Below are positions 8,550 through 21,818 of a stretch of 36,748 nt of DNA, piece after piece. The stretch covers positions 1 to 36,748 of the forward strand of contig JAKOWB010000172.1 in the NCBI GenBank assembly GCA_029781795.1, read 5' to 3'. This DNA is from Pseudomonadota bacterium. GTDB taxonomy: Bacteria; Pseudomonadota; Alphaproteobacteria; Kiloniellales; JACOMY01. Position numbers and translations under genes: made by a program. Position 1 is the first letter of the stretch. Each line of letters begins with the position of its first letter. Below the pieces are notes generated by a model. That model searched no databases. It was not told the DNA's origin and saw only the letters and a program-made list of their open reading frames with translations.

Positions 8550-8915
8550 TCAGGCGGGTGTTCCGCGCCGCGTCCGGGCGGGCGGCGGGCAGCAGGACGT
8601 AGCGGCGGCAAACGGAGCGCAGAGTTCCGGATGGCCCTGGCAGCAGTCCTGCGCCAGGAAGCCGAGCAGGCCGCGCATGGCCTCGACCTCCAGGGCGTAG
8701 ATGATCTGGCGACCGCTGCGGCGCGAGCGTACGAGGCCGGCGGTGACAAGCTGCTGCAGGTGAAAGCTGAGCGTCGGTGGCGACACCCGCAGCTCGGCCG
8801 CGAGCTGTCCGGCCGGCAGTCCGACGGCACCGGCCACGACCAGGCGGCGGAACACGGCCAGGCGGGTCTCCTGGGCGAGGGCGGCCAGCGCGGCCACGGC
8901 ATCGTTCTGTTTCAT
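8550..8915 (-). CDS. arsR: ArsR/SmtB-family arsenic-responsive repressor
   Basis: This 121-residue winged helix-turn-helix repressor has its recognition helix in 'SPPTLSFHLQQL' and wing in 'RRSGRQIIYAL'. The classical E. coli-type sensor ELCVC is absent ('ELRVS' stands at that place). Instead vicinal Cys91-Cys92 plus Cys99 lie after the last helix ('DCCQGHPELC'), like the C-terminal arsenite site of ArsR proteins such as that of Acidithiobacillus ferrooxidans. An extra Cys pair (108-109) follows in a Pro/Arg-rich tail. It should repress its own operon and release DNA when As(III) binds. A palindromic candidate operator begins 7 bases upstream of the start codon. Confidence 0.94.
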   Translation of the reverse strand: MKQNDAVAALAALAQETRLAVFRRLVVAGAVGLPAGQLAAELRVSPPTLSFHLQQLVTAGLVRSRRSGRQIIYALEVEAMRGLLGFLAQDCCQGHPELCAPFAAATSCCPPPARTRRGTPA

Positions 8916-8921
8916 GCTTCT

Positions 8922-8937
8922 ATATTTCTAGAAATAT
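8922..8937. promoter_or_regulatory. Candidate ArsR operator (perfect 16-bp palindrome)
   Basis: ATATTTCTAGAAATAT is a perfect inverted repeat, A+T-rich in a G+C-rich genome, directly upstream of arsR. With one inserted base on the arsR side, the symmetry extends to flanking TTC/GAA. ArsR/SmtB repressors bind A+T-rich dyads overlapping their own promoter, so this is the likely operator. It lies so close to the arsR ATG (7 bases) that the arsR leader must be very short or absent. It could also influence the divergent rlmJ gene, about 85 bases away. Confidence 0.75.
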
Positions 8938-9022
8938 GAAAATTGTCCAGTGACACTTCGATGGCGACGGCGACAGCCGCGGGACTTGCCACGCCCTGGC
9001 AGACGCGCAACAAGCGCGGCCC

Positions 9023-9886
9023 ATGAACTACCGCCACGCCTATCACGCCGGGAACTTCGCCGACGTGATGAAGCACCTCGCCGTCGCGCTGATCCTGGAG
9101 CGCCTGACGGCCAAGCCGGCGCCGCTGGCGGTGCTGGATGCCTTCGCCGGCATCGGCCTCTACGATCTGGCCGGCGTCGAGGCGCAGAAGACCGGCGAGG
9201 CGGCGCGCGGCATCCAGCGGCTCTGGCCGCCGCCGGGCGGGGCGCTGGGGCAGGGCGGGGCGCCCTACTGGCGAGTGCTGGCCGAGCTGAACCCGCGCGG
9301 GGCCCTGCAGTTCTATCCCGGCTCGCCGGAACTGGCGCGGCGCCTGCTGCGGCCGCAGGACCGGCTGCTGCTTTGCGAGCTGCACCCCGACGACTGCGGC
9401 CTGCTGCGGCGCAACCTGGGGCGCGACCCCAGGGTCGCGATCCACCAGCGCGACGGCTTCGAGGCGCTGCCGGCGCTGCTGCCGCCCAAGGAGCGGCGCG
9501 GACTGGTGCTGGTCGACCCGCCCTACGAGCAGCCGGACGAGGCGGCGCGGCTGGTGAAGGCCCTGGCGCGGGCCTACCGGCGCTGGCCGACCGGGGTCTA
9601 TGCCCTCTGGTATCCGATCAAGGAGCGGGCCCCGGCCGAGGCGCTGCTGGCGGCGATCCGCGGGGTGATCCCGCGCCGCCTGCTGGTGGCGGAAATGACG
9701 ATCTTCGCCGAGGACCAGCCCTTCCGCCTCAACGGCTGCGGCCTGGCGCTGGTCAACCCGCCCTGGCAGCTCGACCGGGTACTCGGCGACCTCCTGGCGC
9801 GACTCCAGCCGCTGCTGGCGCAGGACGGCGGCGGCAGCCGGGTGGAATGGCTGGTAGGCGAGACCCCTGGGGACAACGAGCCCTAG
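9023..9886 (+). CDS. rlmJ: 23S rRNA (adenine(2030)-N6)-methyltransferase RlmJ
   Basis: This 287-residue SAM-dependent methyltransferase modifies A2030 of 23S rRNA. The N-terminal 'MNYRHAYHAGNFADVMKH' is nearly diagnostic for RlmJ (formerly YhiR). The SAM-binding loop appears in 'LDAFAGIGLYDL', and the N6-adenine catalytic motif is D165-P-P-Y-E. Length matches the family (about 280). It is divergent from arsR and stands as a single gene before recA, with 116 bases between that hold the recA control region. There is no functional link to arsenic resistance; the adjacency is probably incidental. Confidence 0.95.
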   Translation: MNYRHAYHAGNFADVMKHLAVALILERLTAKPAPLAVLDAFAGIGLYDLAGVEAQKTGEAARGIQRLWPPPGGALGQGGAPYWRVLAELNPRGALQFYPGSPELARRLLRPQDRLLLCELHPDDCGLLRRNLGRDPRVAIHQRDGFEALPALLPPKERRGLVLVDPPYEQPDEAARLVKALARAYRRWPTGVYALWYPIKERAPAEALLAAIRGVIPRRLLVAEMTIFAEDQPFRLNGCGLALVNPPWQLDRVLGDLLARLQPLLAQDGGGSRVEWLVGETPGDNEP

Positions 9887-9909
9887 TGGTCCCCGCTCGC
9901 TCCCGTTCT

Positions 9910-9952
9910 GTTCTACTTTTGATCTTGATTTTTTGAGAACAAAAAGGATACT
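9910..9952 (+). promoter_or_regulatory. recA promoter region with candidate LexA (SOS) sites
   Basis: A candidate promoter is TTGATT (9925-9930), a 16-base spacer and GATACT (9947-9952). Two sequences resemble the alphaproteobacterial SOS box GTTC-N7-GTTC: GTTCTACTTTTGATC at 9910-9924 (one base off in the second half-site) and, on the opposite strand, GTATCCTTTTTGTTC at 9937-9951 (first half-site degenerate). They flank or overlap the promoter, as expected for LexA repression of recA. Neither is a perfect box. Confidence 0.5.
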
Positions 9953-10002
9953 GACCCGACGTTGCCGGGGGCGGCGACGCATGGGATAAGGAGACCGATT
10001 TC

Positions 10003-11079
<1,077 letters not shown>

Positions 11080-11144
11080 GGCGCACCGTTGCAGGTCTCT
11101 CCCCCGGGCGAGCCGTGGGAGAGTGGCCTTGGATGCAAAGCAGA

Positions 11145-11172
11145 AAGGGGCGGCCCCGCGGGGCCGCCCCTT
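11145..11172. terminator. Bidirectional hairpin terminator between recA and the IalB-family gene
   Basis: A 28-base perfect palindrome forms a 12-bp stem around a CGCG centre (left arm AAGGGGCGGCCCC, right arm its complement). It lies between two convergent genes, with A's on one side and a T-containing tract (TTCGTCGTTT) on the other. It can stop transcripts from both directions. Confidence 0.85.
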
Positions 11173-11209
11173 CGTCGTTTCGCTCGTCGCCTTGCCGGCG
11201 GCGCGCTGC

Positions 11210-11824
11210 CTACTGCGGCTTCTTCATCGCGTCGTAGGCGGCGGTGAAGCCCTTCAGCGAGAGGTTGATCGTCGCGGTCTGGCCGGTGGAGAGCGGCACG
11301 GTGATGTTCAGCTTGTTGCCACCCTTGAGGGCGGCGACGAACTTGTCCTCGAGGATCATGCCCAGCTGGCAGCCGCCAGGGGCACAGATCTCGACCGGGA
11401 CGGAGATCTGCCCGCTGCCGTCGATGGCGATCTGCATGCCGTTGCCGACGCGGAATCCGGCCGGCGGGTCGATCAGGTCGTAGGGCAGGCGCAGGATCAG
11501 CACCGGGCCGGTGTTGGCCTGGAAGTAGCCGAAGGCGGCCCAGAGGGCGAGCTTGCCCTCCTTGGTCTTCACCTCCTGCACGTTGCCGCAGAGCGAGTCC
11601 TTCTCGGAGACCTTCTGGCAGACCTGCTGCCAGTCGCCGAACTTCTCGCCCAGCGTGGTGTTGGGGTCGGGTTGCGGCTCGGCGGCGGCGGGCGCCGGGG
11701 CGGGCGCCGGCGCGGGCGTCGGGTCGGCGGCCAGCGCCGGCAGCGCCGAGCCGAGGAGGGCGAGGGTCGCCAGGCCGGCAAGCGCGCGGCGACAGGCGGC
11801 CAAGCGAGAAAGACGCTGGTCCAT
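11210..11824 (-). CDS. Invasion-associated locus B (IalB) family exported protein
   Basis: This 204-residue protein has a Sec signal peptide (basic start, hydrophobic '[19 protein letters not shown]', predicted cleavage before ADPTP). An Ala-Pro repeat linker follows at about 37-50, then an IalB-family domain from about 60 ('[11 protein letters not shown]', later '[12 protein letters not shown]'). The four cysteines at 'QVCQ', 'SLCG', 'EICAP' and 'GGCQL' could form two disulfides in the periplasm. IalB homologues are common in alphaproteobacteria that are not pathogens, so the name does not imply virulence here. It is monocistronic, convergent with recA and divergent from alaS. Confidence 0.88.
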   Translation of the reverse strand: MDQRLSRLAACRRALAGLATLALLGSALPALAADPTPAPAPAPAPAAAEPQPDPNTTLGEKFGDWQQVCQKVSEKDSLCGNVQEVKTKEGKLALWAAFGYFQANTGPVLILRLPYDLIDPPAGFRVGNGMQIAIDGSGQISVPVEICAPGGCQLGMILEDKFVAALKGGNKLNITVPLSTGQTATINLSLKGFTAAYDAMKKPQ

Positions 11825-11972
11825 GGCGCGCGCTTCTAGCCGAAGTTCCCGTGGTCCGCCAAGGGGTGCGTGGTCGCAGGCATATTATGGCCTGTCCGAT
11901 CGGCCGCGGCGGGATTGCCATCGCATGTGCGCCGCAGGGCCGGCCCCGCGCCCGGCGCAGCGGCGCGCTTGC

Positions 11973-12002
11973 TTTACAGCGGGCCGCCGCGGGCGCTACA
12001 AC
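11973..12002 (+). promoter_or_regulatory. Candidate alaS promoter
   Basis: TTTACA (11973-11978, five of six bases of the sigma70 -35 consensus), an 18-base spacer and TACAAC (11997-12002, four of six of the -10) lie 115 bases upstream of the alaS ATG. The 293-base gap between the divergent IalB gene and alaS (11825-12117) otherwise shows nothing I recognise. Confidence 0.4.
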
Positions 12003-12117
12003 CCGCGTCCGCTCTTTGGCGCAACCAGTGAATCAGGGCCTCCGGGCCCGGCGGCCGCAGGCTGTCCGGGCAGGGGAACCCAGGGGCCGGGCAGGGCGCC
12101 CGGCAGGCAGCAGGACC

Positions 12118-14775
<2,658 letters not shown>

Positions 14776-14916
14776 CCCGCTTTTCGCGCAAGCGGCATGA
14801 CCGGCTGTTCGCGCGCCGCGCGCCGCGCACTGTGATCACGGGCATATCGGCATGAAATCCTGTGGCCAGCGGGCCTGCGGGGTCACGCAGTTGTGTGTCC
14901 TGCTCCCTCCGCTCTA

Positions 14917-14946
14917 TTGACGGCTGCAAGAGAAGCCGCCTAGCTT
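14917..14946 (+). promoter_or_regulatory. Candidate promoter of the dppABCDF-like operon
   Basis: TTGACG (14917-14922) is a good -35 match. With an 18-base spacer the -10 would be TAGCTT (14941-14946), a weak match. It lies about 90 bases upstream of the first gene. The rest of the 257-base gap 14776-15032 shows no other clear signal. This is a tentative assignment. Confidence 0.3.
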
Positions 14947-15032
14947 GACCTCGCATCGCGGCGCTCGCCGCTTGCCGAGCGTCCGCCCGGAACAAAAGCA
15001 AGCAAACCCGGAGGACTTTGGGGAGACTAACC

Positions 15033-16625
15033 TTGAAACGTATTCTCTTTGCTTCGGCCGCTCTGGCCATGACCCTGGCTTTCTCGGCCGGTGTCGAGGC
15101 CAAGACGCTGGTCTTCTGCTCTGAAGGCAGCCCCGAGGGCTTCAACCCGCAGCTCTTCACCGCGGGTACGACCTTCGACGCCTCCTCGCGCCCGATCTAC
15201 AACCGCCTCGTCGACTTCGAGCGCGGTACCACCCGGATCGAGCCGGGCCTGGCGGAAAGCTGGGACGTGTCGGACGACGGCATGACCTACACCTTCCACC
15301 TGCGCAAGGGCGTGAAGTGGCAGACCACGGCGGACTTCACGCCGACCCGCGACTTCAATGCCGACGACGTGGTGTTCAGCTTCATGCGCCAGCTCGACGC
15401 CAACAATCCCTATCACGGGATTTCCGGCGGCGGGTACGAGTACTTCGAAGGCATGGGCATGAACACCCTGATCAAGTCGATCGACAAGGTCGACGACTAC
15501 ACGGTCAAGTTCGTGCTGAATGCCCCCGAGGCGCCGATGATCGCCAACCTCGGCATGGACTTCGCCTCCATCATGTCGGCCGAGTACGCCGACAAGATGA
15601 TGGCGGCGGGCACGCCCGAGAAGCTGGACACCAACCCGGTCGGCACCGGCCCCTTCCAGCTGGTCGACTACCAGGTCGATTCGGTCATCCGCTACCAGGC
15701 CAACCCGGACTACTACCAGGGCAAGGCCGCCATCGACGACCTGATCTATGCCATCACGCCCGACGCCTCGGTGCGCTGGCAGAAGGTGCAGGCCGGCGAA
15801 TGCCACCTGATGCCCTATCCGAACCCTGCCGACCTCGAGGCCATGTCGAAGAACCCCGACGTGAACCTCATGACGCAGGAAGGCCTGAACGTCGGCTACC
15901 TCGCCTTCAACACCGAGAAGGCGCCCTTCACCGACACCCGCGTCCGCAAGGCGCTGGCGATGGCCGTCAACAAGCAGGCCATCATCGACGTCGTGTTCCA
16001 GGGCGCCGGCGTGGCGGCGAAGAACCCGATCCCGCCGACCATCTGGTCCTACAACAACAATGTGGTCGACGATCCCTACGATCCGGCGGCAGCGAAGAAG
16101 CTGCTGGAAGAAGCCGGCGTCAAGGACCTGAAGACCAACATCTGGGCCATGCCGGTGCAGCGCCCCTATAACCCGAATGCCCGCCGCATGGCCGAGATGA
16201 TCCAGGCCGACTGGGCGGCGGTCGGCGTGTCGGCCGAGATCGTGACCTTCGACTGGGCCGAGTACCTGAAGCGCTCCAAGGCCGGCGAGCACGACACCGT
16301 GCTGCTGGGCTGGACCGGCGACAACGGCGATCCGGACAACTTCCTGAACACGCTCCTCGGCTGCGACGCGGCCAAGGACGGCACCAACCGCGCGCGCTGG
16401 TGCAACAAGGAGTTCAACGATCTGGTCACCGCCGCCAAGCGGACGGCCGACGTCGCCGAGCGCACGAAGCTGTACGAGGAGGCTCAGGTGGTCTTCAAGA
16501 AGGAAGATCCCTGGATCACCATCGCGCACTCCGTCGTGTTCAAGCCGGTGCGCAAGGAAGTGGTCGACTTCAAGATCTCGCCCTTCGGCGCGCACATCTT
16601 CTACGGCGTCGACATCAAGGAGTAA
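15033..16625 (+). CDS. dppA: Dipeptide/oligopeptide ABC transporter substrate-binding protein
   Basis: This 530-residue periplasmic binding protein belongs to the SBP_bac_5 family. I chose the TTG at 15033: GGAGA lies 6 bases upstream and the product begins with a classical signal peptide ('[17 protein letters not shown]', cleavage after VEA). An earlier in-frame TTG at 15018 has poorer spacing. The family signature region is '[26 protein letters not shown]', shown here only by its parts: '[11 protein letters not shown]' and 'FHLRKGVKW'. The C-terminal lobe has '[14 protein letters not shown]'. The similarity to DppA is strong, but related proteins bind haem, glutathione or nickel, so the exact peptide ligand is inference. 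It is the first gene of a complete five-gene operon. Confidence 0.93.
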   Translation: MKRILFASAALAMTLAFSAGVEAKTLVFCSEGSPEGFNPQLFTAGTTFDASSRPIYNRLVDFERGTTRIEPGLAESWDVSDDGMTYTFHLRKGVKWQTTADFTPTRDFNADDVVFSFMRQLDANNPYHGISGGGYEYFEGMGMNTLIKSIDKVDDYTVKFVLNAPEAPMIANLGMDFASIMSAEYADKMMAAGTPEKLDTNPVGTGPFQLVDYQVDSVIRYQANPDYYQGKAAIDDLIYAITPDASVRWQKVQAGECHLMPYPNPADLEAMSKNPDVNLMTQEGLNVGYLAFNTEKAPFTDTRVRKALAMAVNKQAIIDVVFQGAGVAAKNPIPPTIWSYNNNVVDDPYDPAAAKKLLEEAGVKDLKTNIWAMPVQRPYNPNARRMAEMIQADWAAVGVSAEIVTFDWAEYLKRSKAGEHDTVLLGWTGDNGDPDNFLNTLLGCDAAKDGTNRARWCNKEFNDLVTAAKRTADVAERTKLYEEAQVVFKKEDPWITIAHSVVFKPVRKEVVDFKISPFGAHIFYGVDIKE

Positions 16626-16670
16626 GGGCCGGCAAGGCCCTGCGATACGAGTTCCCGAGGCCAGGCTCCG

Positions 16671-16691
16671 CCGCCCCATCCGGGGTGGCGG
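16671..16691 (+). other. Intercistronic stem-loop after dppA
   Basis: CCGCC-CC/GG-GGCGG pairing gives a 7-bp G+C stem with one bulged T and a 6-base loop, in the 113-base gap between the binding-protein gene and the first permease. Such hairpins often protect the binding-protein message and reduce read-through, so the binding protein is made in excess over the membrane parts. The function is inferred from position. Confidence 0.5.
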
Positions 16692-16738
16692 GGCCGGGTC
16701 CTTTAGCAAGGGAACCGGGGCCGCCGTTCCGTCGGGGG

Positions 16739-17755
16739 ATGATCCGCTTCATTGTCACGCGTCTGGGCCTGCTGATCCCGACCTTCCTCGGGGTCACGCT
16801 CTGCGCCTTCTTCTTCATTCGCCTGATTCCAGGCGACCCGATCGAGGTGCGCGCCGGCGAACGCGGGGTCAGCCCCGAGCGCCACGCCAAGCTGATGCAC
16901 GAGATGGGCCTCGATCGCCCGCTGCATGAACAGTACGCCAGCTTCATCGGCGACCTGCTGAACGGCGATCTCGGCGTCTCCTACGCCACGCACAAGCCGG
17001 TCATGGAAGACTTCACCAAGCTCTTCCCGGCGACGATGGAACTGGCCTTCTTCGCCATGATCTTCGCTGTTGTCATCGGGCTGCCGGCCGGCATCCTGGC
17101 GGCCCGGCGGCGCGGCTCGATCTTCGACCACACCATGATGGGCATCTCGCTCACCGGCTATTCCATGCCGATCTTCTGGTGGGGCCTGCTGCTGATCCTG
17201 CTCTTCTCCAACCCCAACTATCTCGGCTGGACGCCGGTGTCCGGCCGCATCGACCTCAAGTACTTCATCAAGCCGGACACCGGCTTCCTGACGCTCGACA
17301 CGCTGCTGGTCGGCAACTGGGACGCCTTCGTCTCGGCGCTGCGGCACCTGATCCTGCCGGCCATCGTGCTGGGCACCGTGCCGCTCGCCGTGGTGGCGCG
17401 GCAGACCCGCTCGGCCATGCTGGAGGTGCTGGGCGAGGACTACATCCGCACCGCGCGGGCCAAGGGCCTGTCGCCGCGCCGCATCGTCTGGGTGCACGCG
17501 CTTCGGAACGCGCTGATCCCGGTCATCACCGTGATCGGCCTGCAGGTCGGCCTGCTGATGGCCGGCGCCATCCTGACCGAGACGGTCTTCTCCTGGCCCG
17601 GGGTCGGCAAGTGGGTGCTGGAGGCCATCCGCAAGCGCGACTACGTGACGGTGCAGGCGGCGCTGCTGCTGATCGCCACCGTCATCATGCTGGTCAACCT
17701 GCTGGTCGACCTGCTCTACGGCCTGATCAACCCCCGCATCCGGCACGCGAGGTAG
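16739..17755 (+). CDS. dppB: Dipeptide ABC transporter permease DppB
   Basis: This 338-residue inner-membrane permease starts with the hallmark helix ('RFIVTRLGLLIPTFLGVT') and 'FIRLIPGDP'. About five more helices follow, with the EAA loop 'IRTARAKGLSPRRIVWVHAL' and 'VFSWPGVGKWVLEAI'. It ends in 'LLYGLINPRIRHAR', typical of DppB. I chose ATG 16739 because it begins the conserved helix; the G-rich sequence just before it is close to the start for a Shine-Dalgarno site. The next gene starts 4 bases after its stop. It forms the channel with DppC. Confidence 0.96.
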   Translation: MIRFIVTRLGLLIPTFLGVTLCAFFFIRLIPGDPIEVRAGERGVSPERHAKLMHEMGLDRPLHEQYASFIGDLLNGDLGVSYATHKPVMEDFTKLFPATMELAFFAMIFAVVIGLPAGILAARRRGSIFDHTMMGISLTGYSMPIFWWGLLLILLFSNPNYLGWTPVSGRIDLKYFIKPDTGFLTLDTLLVGNWDAFVSALRHLILPAIVLGTVPLAVVARQTRSAMLEVLGEDYIRTARAKGLSPRRIVWVHALRNALIPVITVIGLQVGLLMAGAILTETVFSWPGVGKWVLEAIRKRDYVTVQAALLLIATVIMLVNLLVDLLYGLINPRIRHAR

Positions 17756-17759
17756 CGGC

Positions 17760-18686
17760 ATGAGCGACGGCACCACCCCCGCCACCGTGCGCCAGGTCGA
17801 GCAGGCCGCGCAGAAGCCGCTGACCCCGCTGCAGGAGTTCTGGCACTACTTCAGCGAGAACAAGGGCGCCGTCGCCGGCCTGGTGATCGTCGCGCTGATC
17901 ATCTTCATGGCGATCTTCGCCGACCTCATCGTGCCGCACGATCCGGACCAGCAGTACCGCGGCCTCGAGCTGAGGCCGCCGGCCTTCCAGGAGGGCGGCG
18001 AGTCCCAGTTCCTGCTGGGTACCGATCCGACCGGGCGCGACATGCTCTCGCGCCTGATCAAGGGCGCGCAGTACTCCATGCTGATCGGCTGCATCGTGGT
18101 CTCGATCGCCATCTCGGTCGGCGTCTCGCTCGGCCTCGTCGCCGCCTTCGCGCCGCGCTTCATCGCCACCATCATCCTCAGGTTGATGGACATCATCCTG
18201 GCCTTTCCCAGCCTGCTGCTGGCGCTGGTGCTGGTAGCGCTGTTCGAGAAGCCCTCGCTGGAGAACGCGATGATCGCCATCGCGGTGACGCTGCTGCCGC
18301 ACTTCGTGCGCCTGACGCGCGCCTCGGCGCTGGGCGAACTCCGGCGCGACTACGTCACCGCCAGTCGGGTCGCCGGCGCCTCGGTCTGGCGCCTCATGTT
18401 CCTCACCGTGCTGCCCAACTGCATGGGGCCGATGATCGTGCAGGCGACGCTCAGCTTCTCCACCGCGGTGCTCGACGCCGCGGCGCTGGGCTTCCTCGGC
18501 ATGGGGGCGCAGCCGCCGACGCCGGAGTGGGGCACCATGCTGGCCGACGCGCGCGAGTTCATCGCCACCGACAAGTGGTGGGTGGTGACCCTGCCGGGCC
18601 TGCTGATCCTGATCTCGGTGCTGGCCTTCAACCTCATGGGCGACGGCCTGCGCGACGCGCTGGATCCGAAGCTGAAGCGGAGCTGA
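17760..18686 (+). CDS. dppC: Dipeptide ABC transporter permease DppC
   Basis: This 308-residue permease has a cytoplasmic N-terminus (about 1-38), a first helix ('AVAGLVIVALIIFMAIFADL'), the periplasmic loop with 'LLGTDPTGRDMLSRLI', and then helices with the EAA loop 'VTASRVAGASVWRLMFLTVLP'. It ends in 'GDGLRDALDPKLK', the standard DppC C-terminus. It is 4 bases after dppB and 5 bases before dppD. All family blocks are present, so it should be functional. Confidence 0.97.
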   Translation: MSDGTTPATVRQVEQAAQKPLTPLQEFWHYFSENKGAVAGLVIVALIIFMAIFADLIVPHDPDQQYRGLELRPPAFQEGGESQFLLGTDPTGRDMLSRLIKGAQYSMLIGCIVVSIAISVGVSLGLVAAFAPRFIATIILRLMDIILAFPSLLLALVLVALFEKPSLENAMIAIAVTLLPHFVRLTRASALGELRRDYVTASRVAGASVWRLMFLTVLPNCMGPMIVQATLSFSTAVLDAAALGFLGMGAQPPTPEWGTMLADAREFIATDKWWVVTLPGLLILISVLAFNLMGDGLRDALDPKLKRS

Positions 18687-18691
18687 GAGCC

Positions 18692-20712
<2,021 letters not shown>

Positions 20713-20765
20713 GCCCGGCACGCGGGGCGCCATATTTCTGCTACAAAAAGTAGTAGACTGCCGCC

Positions 20766-21818
20766 ATGCTGCGCTTCGTCCTGCCGCTGTGCCTGCTGCT
20801 CGCCGCCTGCGGCGAGCCGGGCGTCCTCGACTTTCGCTCGCCGCCGCCCGAGGCGGTGTGGCAACAGGGCCCGGCGGGCTGGGTCTACGGCGCCTCGCCC
20901 CTGGACCTCTGGCCCTCGGGCTTCCGCAACAGCGAGATCACGCGCCTGCCCGACCGCGTGATGTTCGGCGCGGGGCAGGGCGCGCTCGACCGCAATGGCC
21001 GACAGGTCGCGCTGCTGCAGGGGCAGCGCCTGCGCCTGCTGCCGAACCACGAGGTGACGCTGTTCTGCGGCTGGTCAGCCGCCGAGGAAACATTTCTGGG
21101 CGCTGCCGCGGCGCATGACTTGGCCGGCGAGCGCTGCGCCGCCGTGGCCACCGTCTACCGCTCCCTCGGCGTGCCGGGACGGCAGCTCCATCATCGCCTG
21201 GTCCCGCCACAGACGGCGGCGGACGGGCAGGCGGCGGACGGGCAGGCGGCCGAGGACGCGGGCCGGCAGAGCGTCCGGATCACTGTCGTGCCGACCGCCG
21301 CCGGCCGGCGCCTGCCCTACCGGGAGGCCGAGCCGCTGCGCAATCCCATGCTGGGCCAGCGCCACGGCATCCTGCTCTACTACGCGCGCTACGACGACCG
21401 GCAGCGCCTCTTCCTGCCCGAGGCCGTGTACTTCGCCTGGGGCAGCGCCGAGTTGGATGCCAATGCGCGTGCCCTGCTCAACACCTTCGCCGATTGGATC
21501 CATCCCGACGAGAGCTTCGTCCTCTTCCTCAACTGCGACCAGGTGGCGGGCGAACGCCTGGCGGACGAGGCGGAGAAGGGCCTGGCGCGCGACCGTTGCC
21601 TGGCTGTCCGCCAGTTCCTGATCGACCGGGGACTGTGCGCCGGACGAATCGTTCACGGCCCCGGCGGACGTGATCTGCACGAACCCTTTACTCAAGAGTA
21701 CTACCGGACAGAACAGTCTCTAGGTGCGTGGCTCGATCAAAGCTGGACTCACAAGGGCGAAGCCGCGGCTGAATTGCCTTGTGAAGAGCAGCCCTTCTCG
21801 CCTTATCAATCGGAATGA
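20766..21818 (+). CDS. Lipoprotein with two OmpA-like domains
   Basis: This 350-residue protein has a lipoprotein signal with lipobox LAAC (Cys15). I see two segments of OmpA/MotB-like pattern. The first is about 64-145 ('RVMFGAGQGALDRNGRQVAL', then 'VTLFCGW' and 'GERCAAVATVYRSLGVP'). The second is about 219-300 ('AVYFAWGSAELDANARALL', then 'FVLFLNC' and 'RDRCLAVRQFLIDRGL'). Each has one Cys in the central strand and one before the following helix (C101/C124 and C257/C278). A Gly/Ala/Gln-rich linker at 151-164 includes an exact 15-bp duplication. OmpA-like domains bind peptidoglycan, so an envelope-tethering role is plausible. The last 40 or so residues lie where base composition drops sharply and are probably not part of the fold. 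The 3' end overlaps the convergent gene by 13 bases. Confidence 0.7.
   Translation: MLRFVLPLCLLLAACGEPGVLDFRSPPPEAVWQQGPAGWVYGASPLDLWPSGFRNSEITRLPDRVMFGAGQGALDRNGRQVALLQGQRLRLLPNHEVTLFCGWSAAEETFLGAAAAHDLAGERCAAVATVYRSLGVPGRQLHHRLVPPQTAADGQAADGQAAEDAGRQSVRITVVPTAAGRRLPYREAEPLRNPMLGQRHGILLYYARYDDRQRLFLPEAVYFAWGSAELDANARALLNTFADWIHPDESFVLFLNCDQVAGERLADEAEKGLARDRCLAVRQFLIDRGLCAGRIVHGPGGRDLHEPFTQEYYRTEQSLGAWLDQSWTHKGEAAAELPCEEQPFSPYQSE
21216..21245 (+). repeat. In-frame 15-bp tandem duplication
   Basis: Two exact copies of GCGGCGGACGGGCAG (21216-21230 and 21231-21245) encode AADGQ twice in the linker between the two OmpA-like domains of the lipoprotein. It looks like replication slippage that lengthens a flexible linker without breaking the frame. 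Confidence 0.9.

Noticed and set aside
9899..9913. GCTC-N7-GTTC as a third SOS box at recA
   Set aside because: The first half-site is degenerate and it overlaps the better-matching site at 9910-9924; probably chance in this stretch.
14777..14795. Small hairpin (CCGCTT/AAGCGG) just after alaS as a terminator
   Set aside because: The stem is only 6 bp, the loop is 7 bases and no T-run follows, so support is too weak to call.
20738..20756. Hairpin CTGCTAC-AAAAA-GTAGTAG between dppF and the lipoprotein gene
   Set aside because: It needs a G-U pair, is A+T-rich and has no T-tract; it could equally be part of an A+T-rich promoter region, so no function is assigned.
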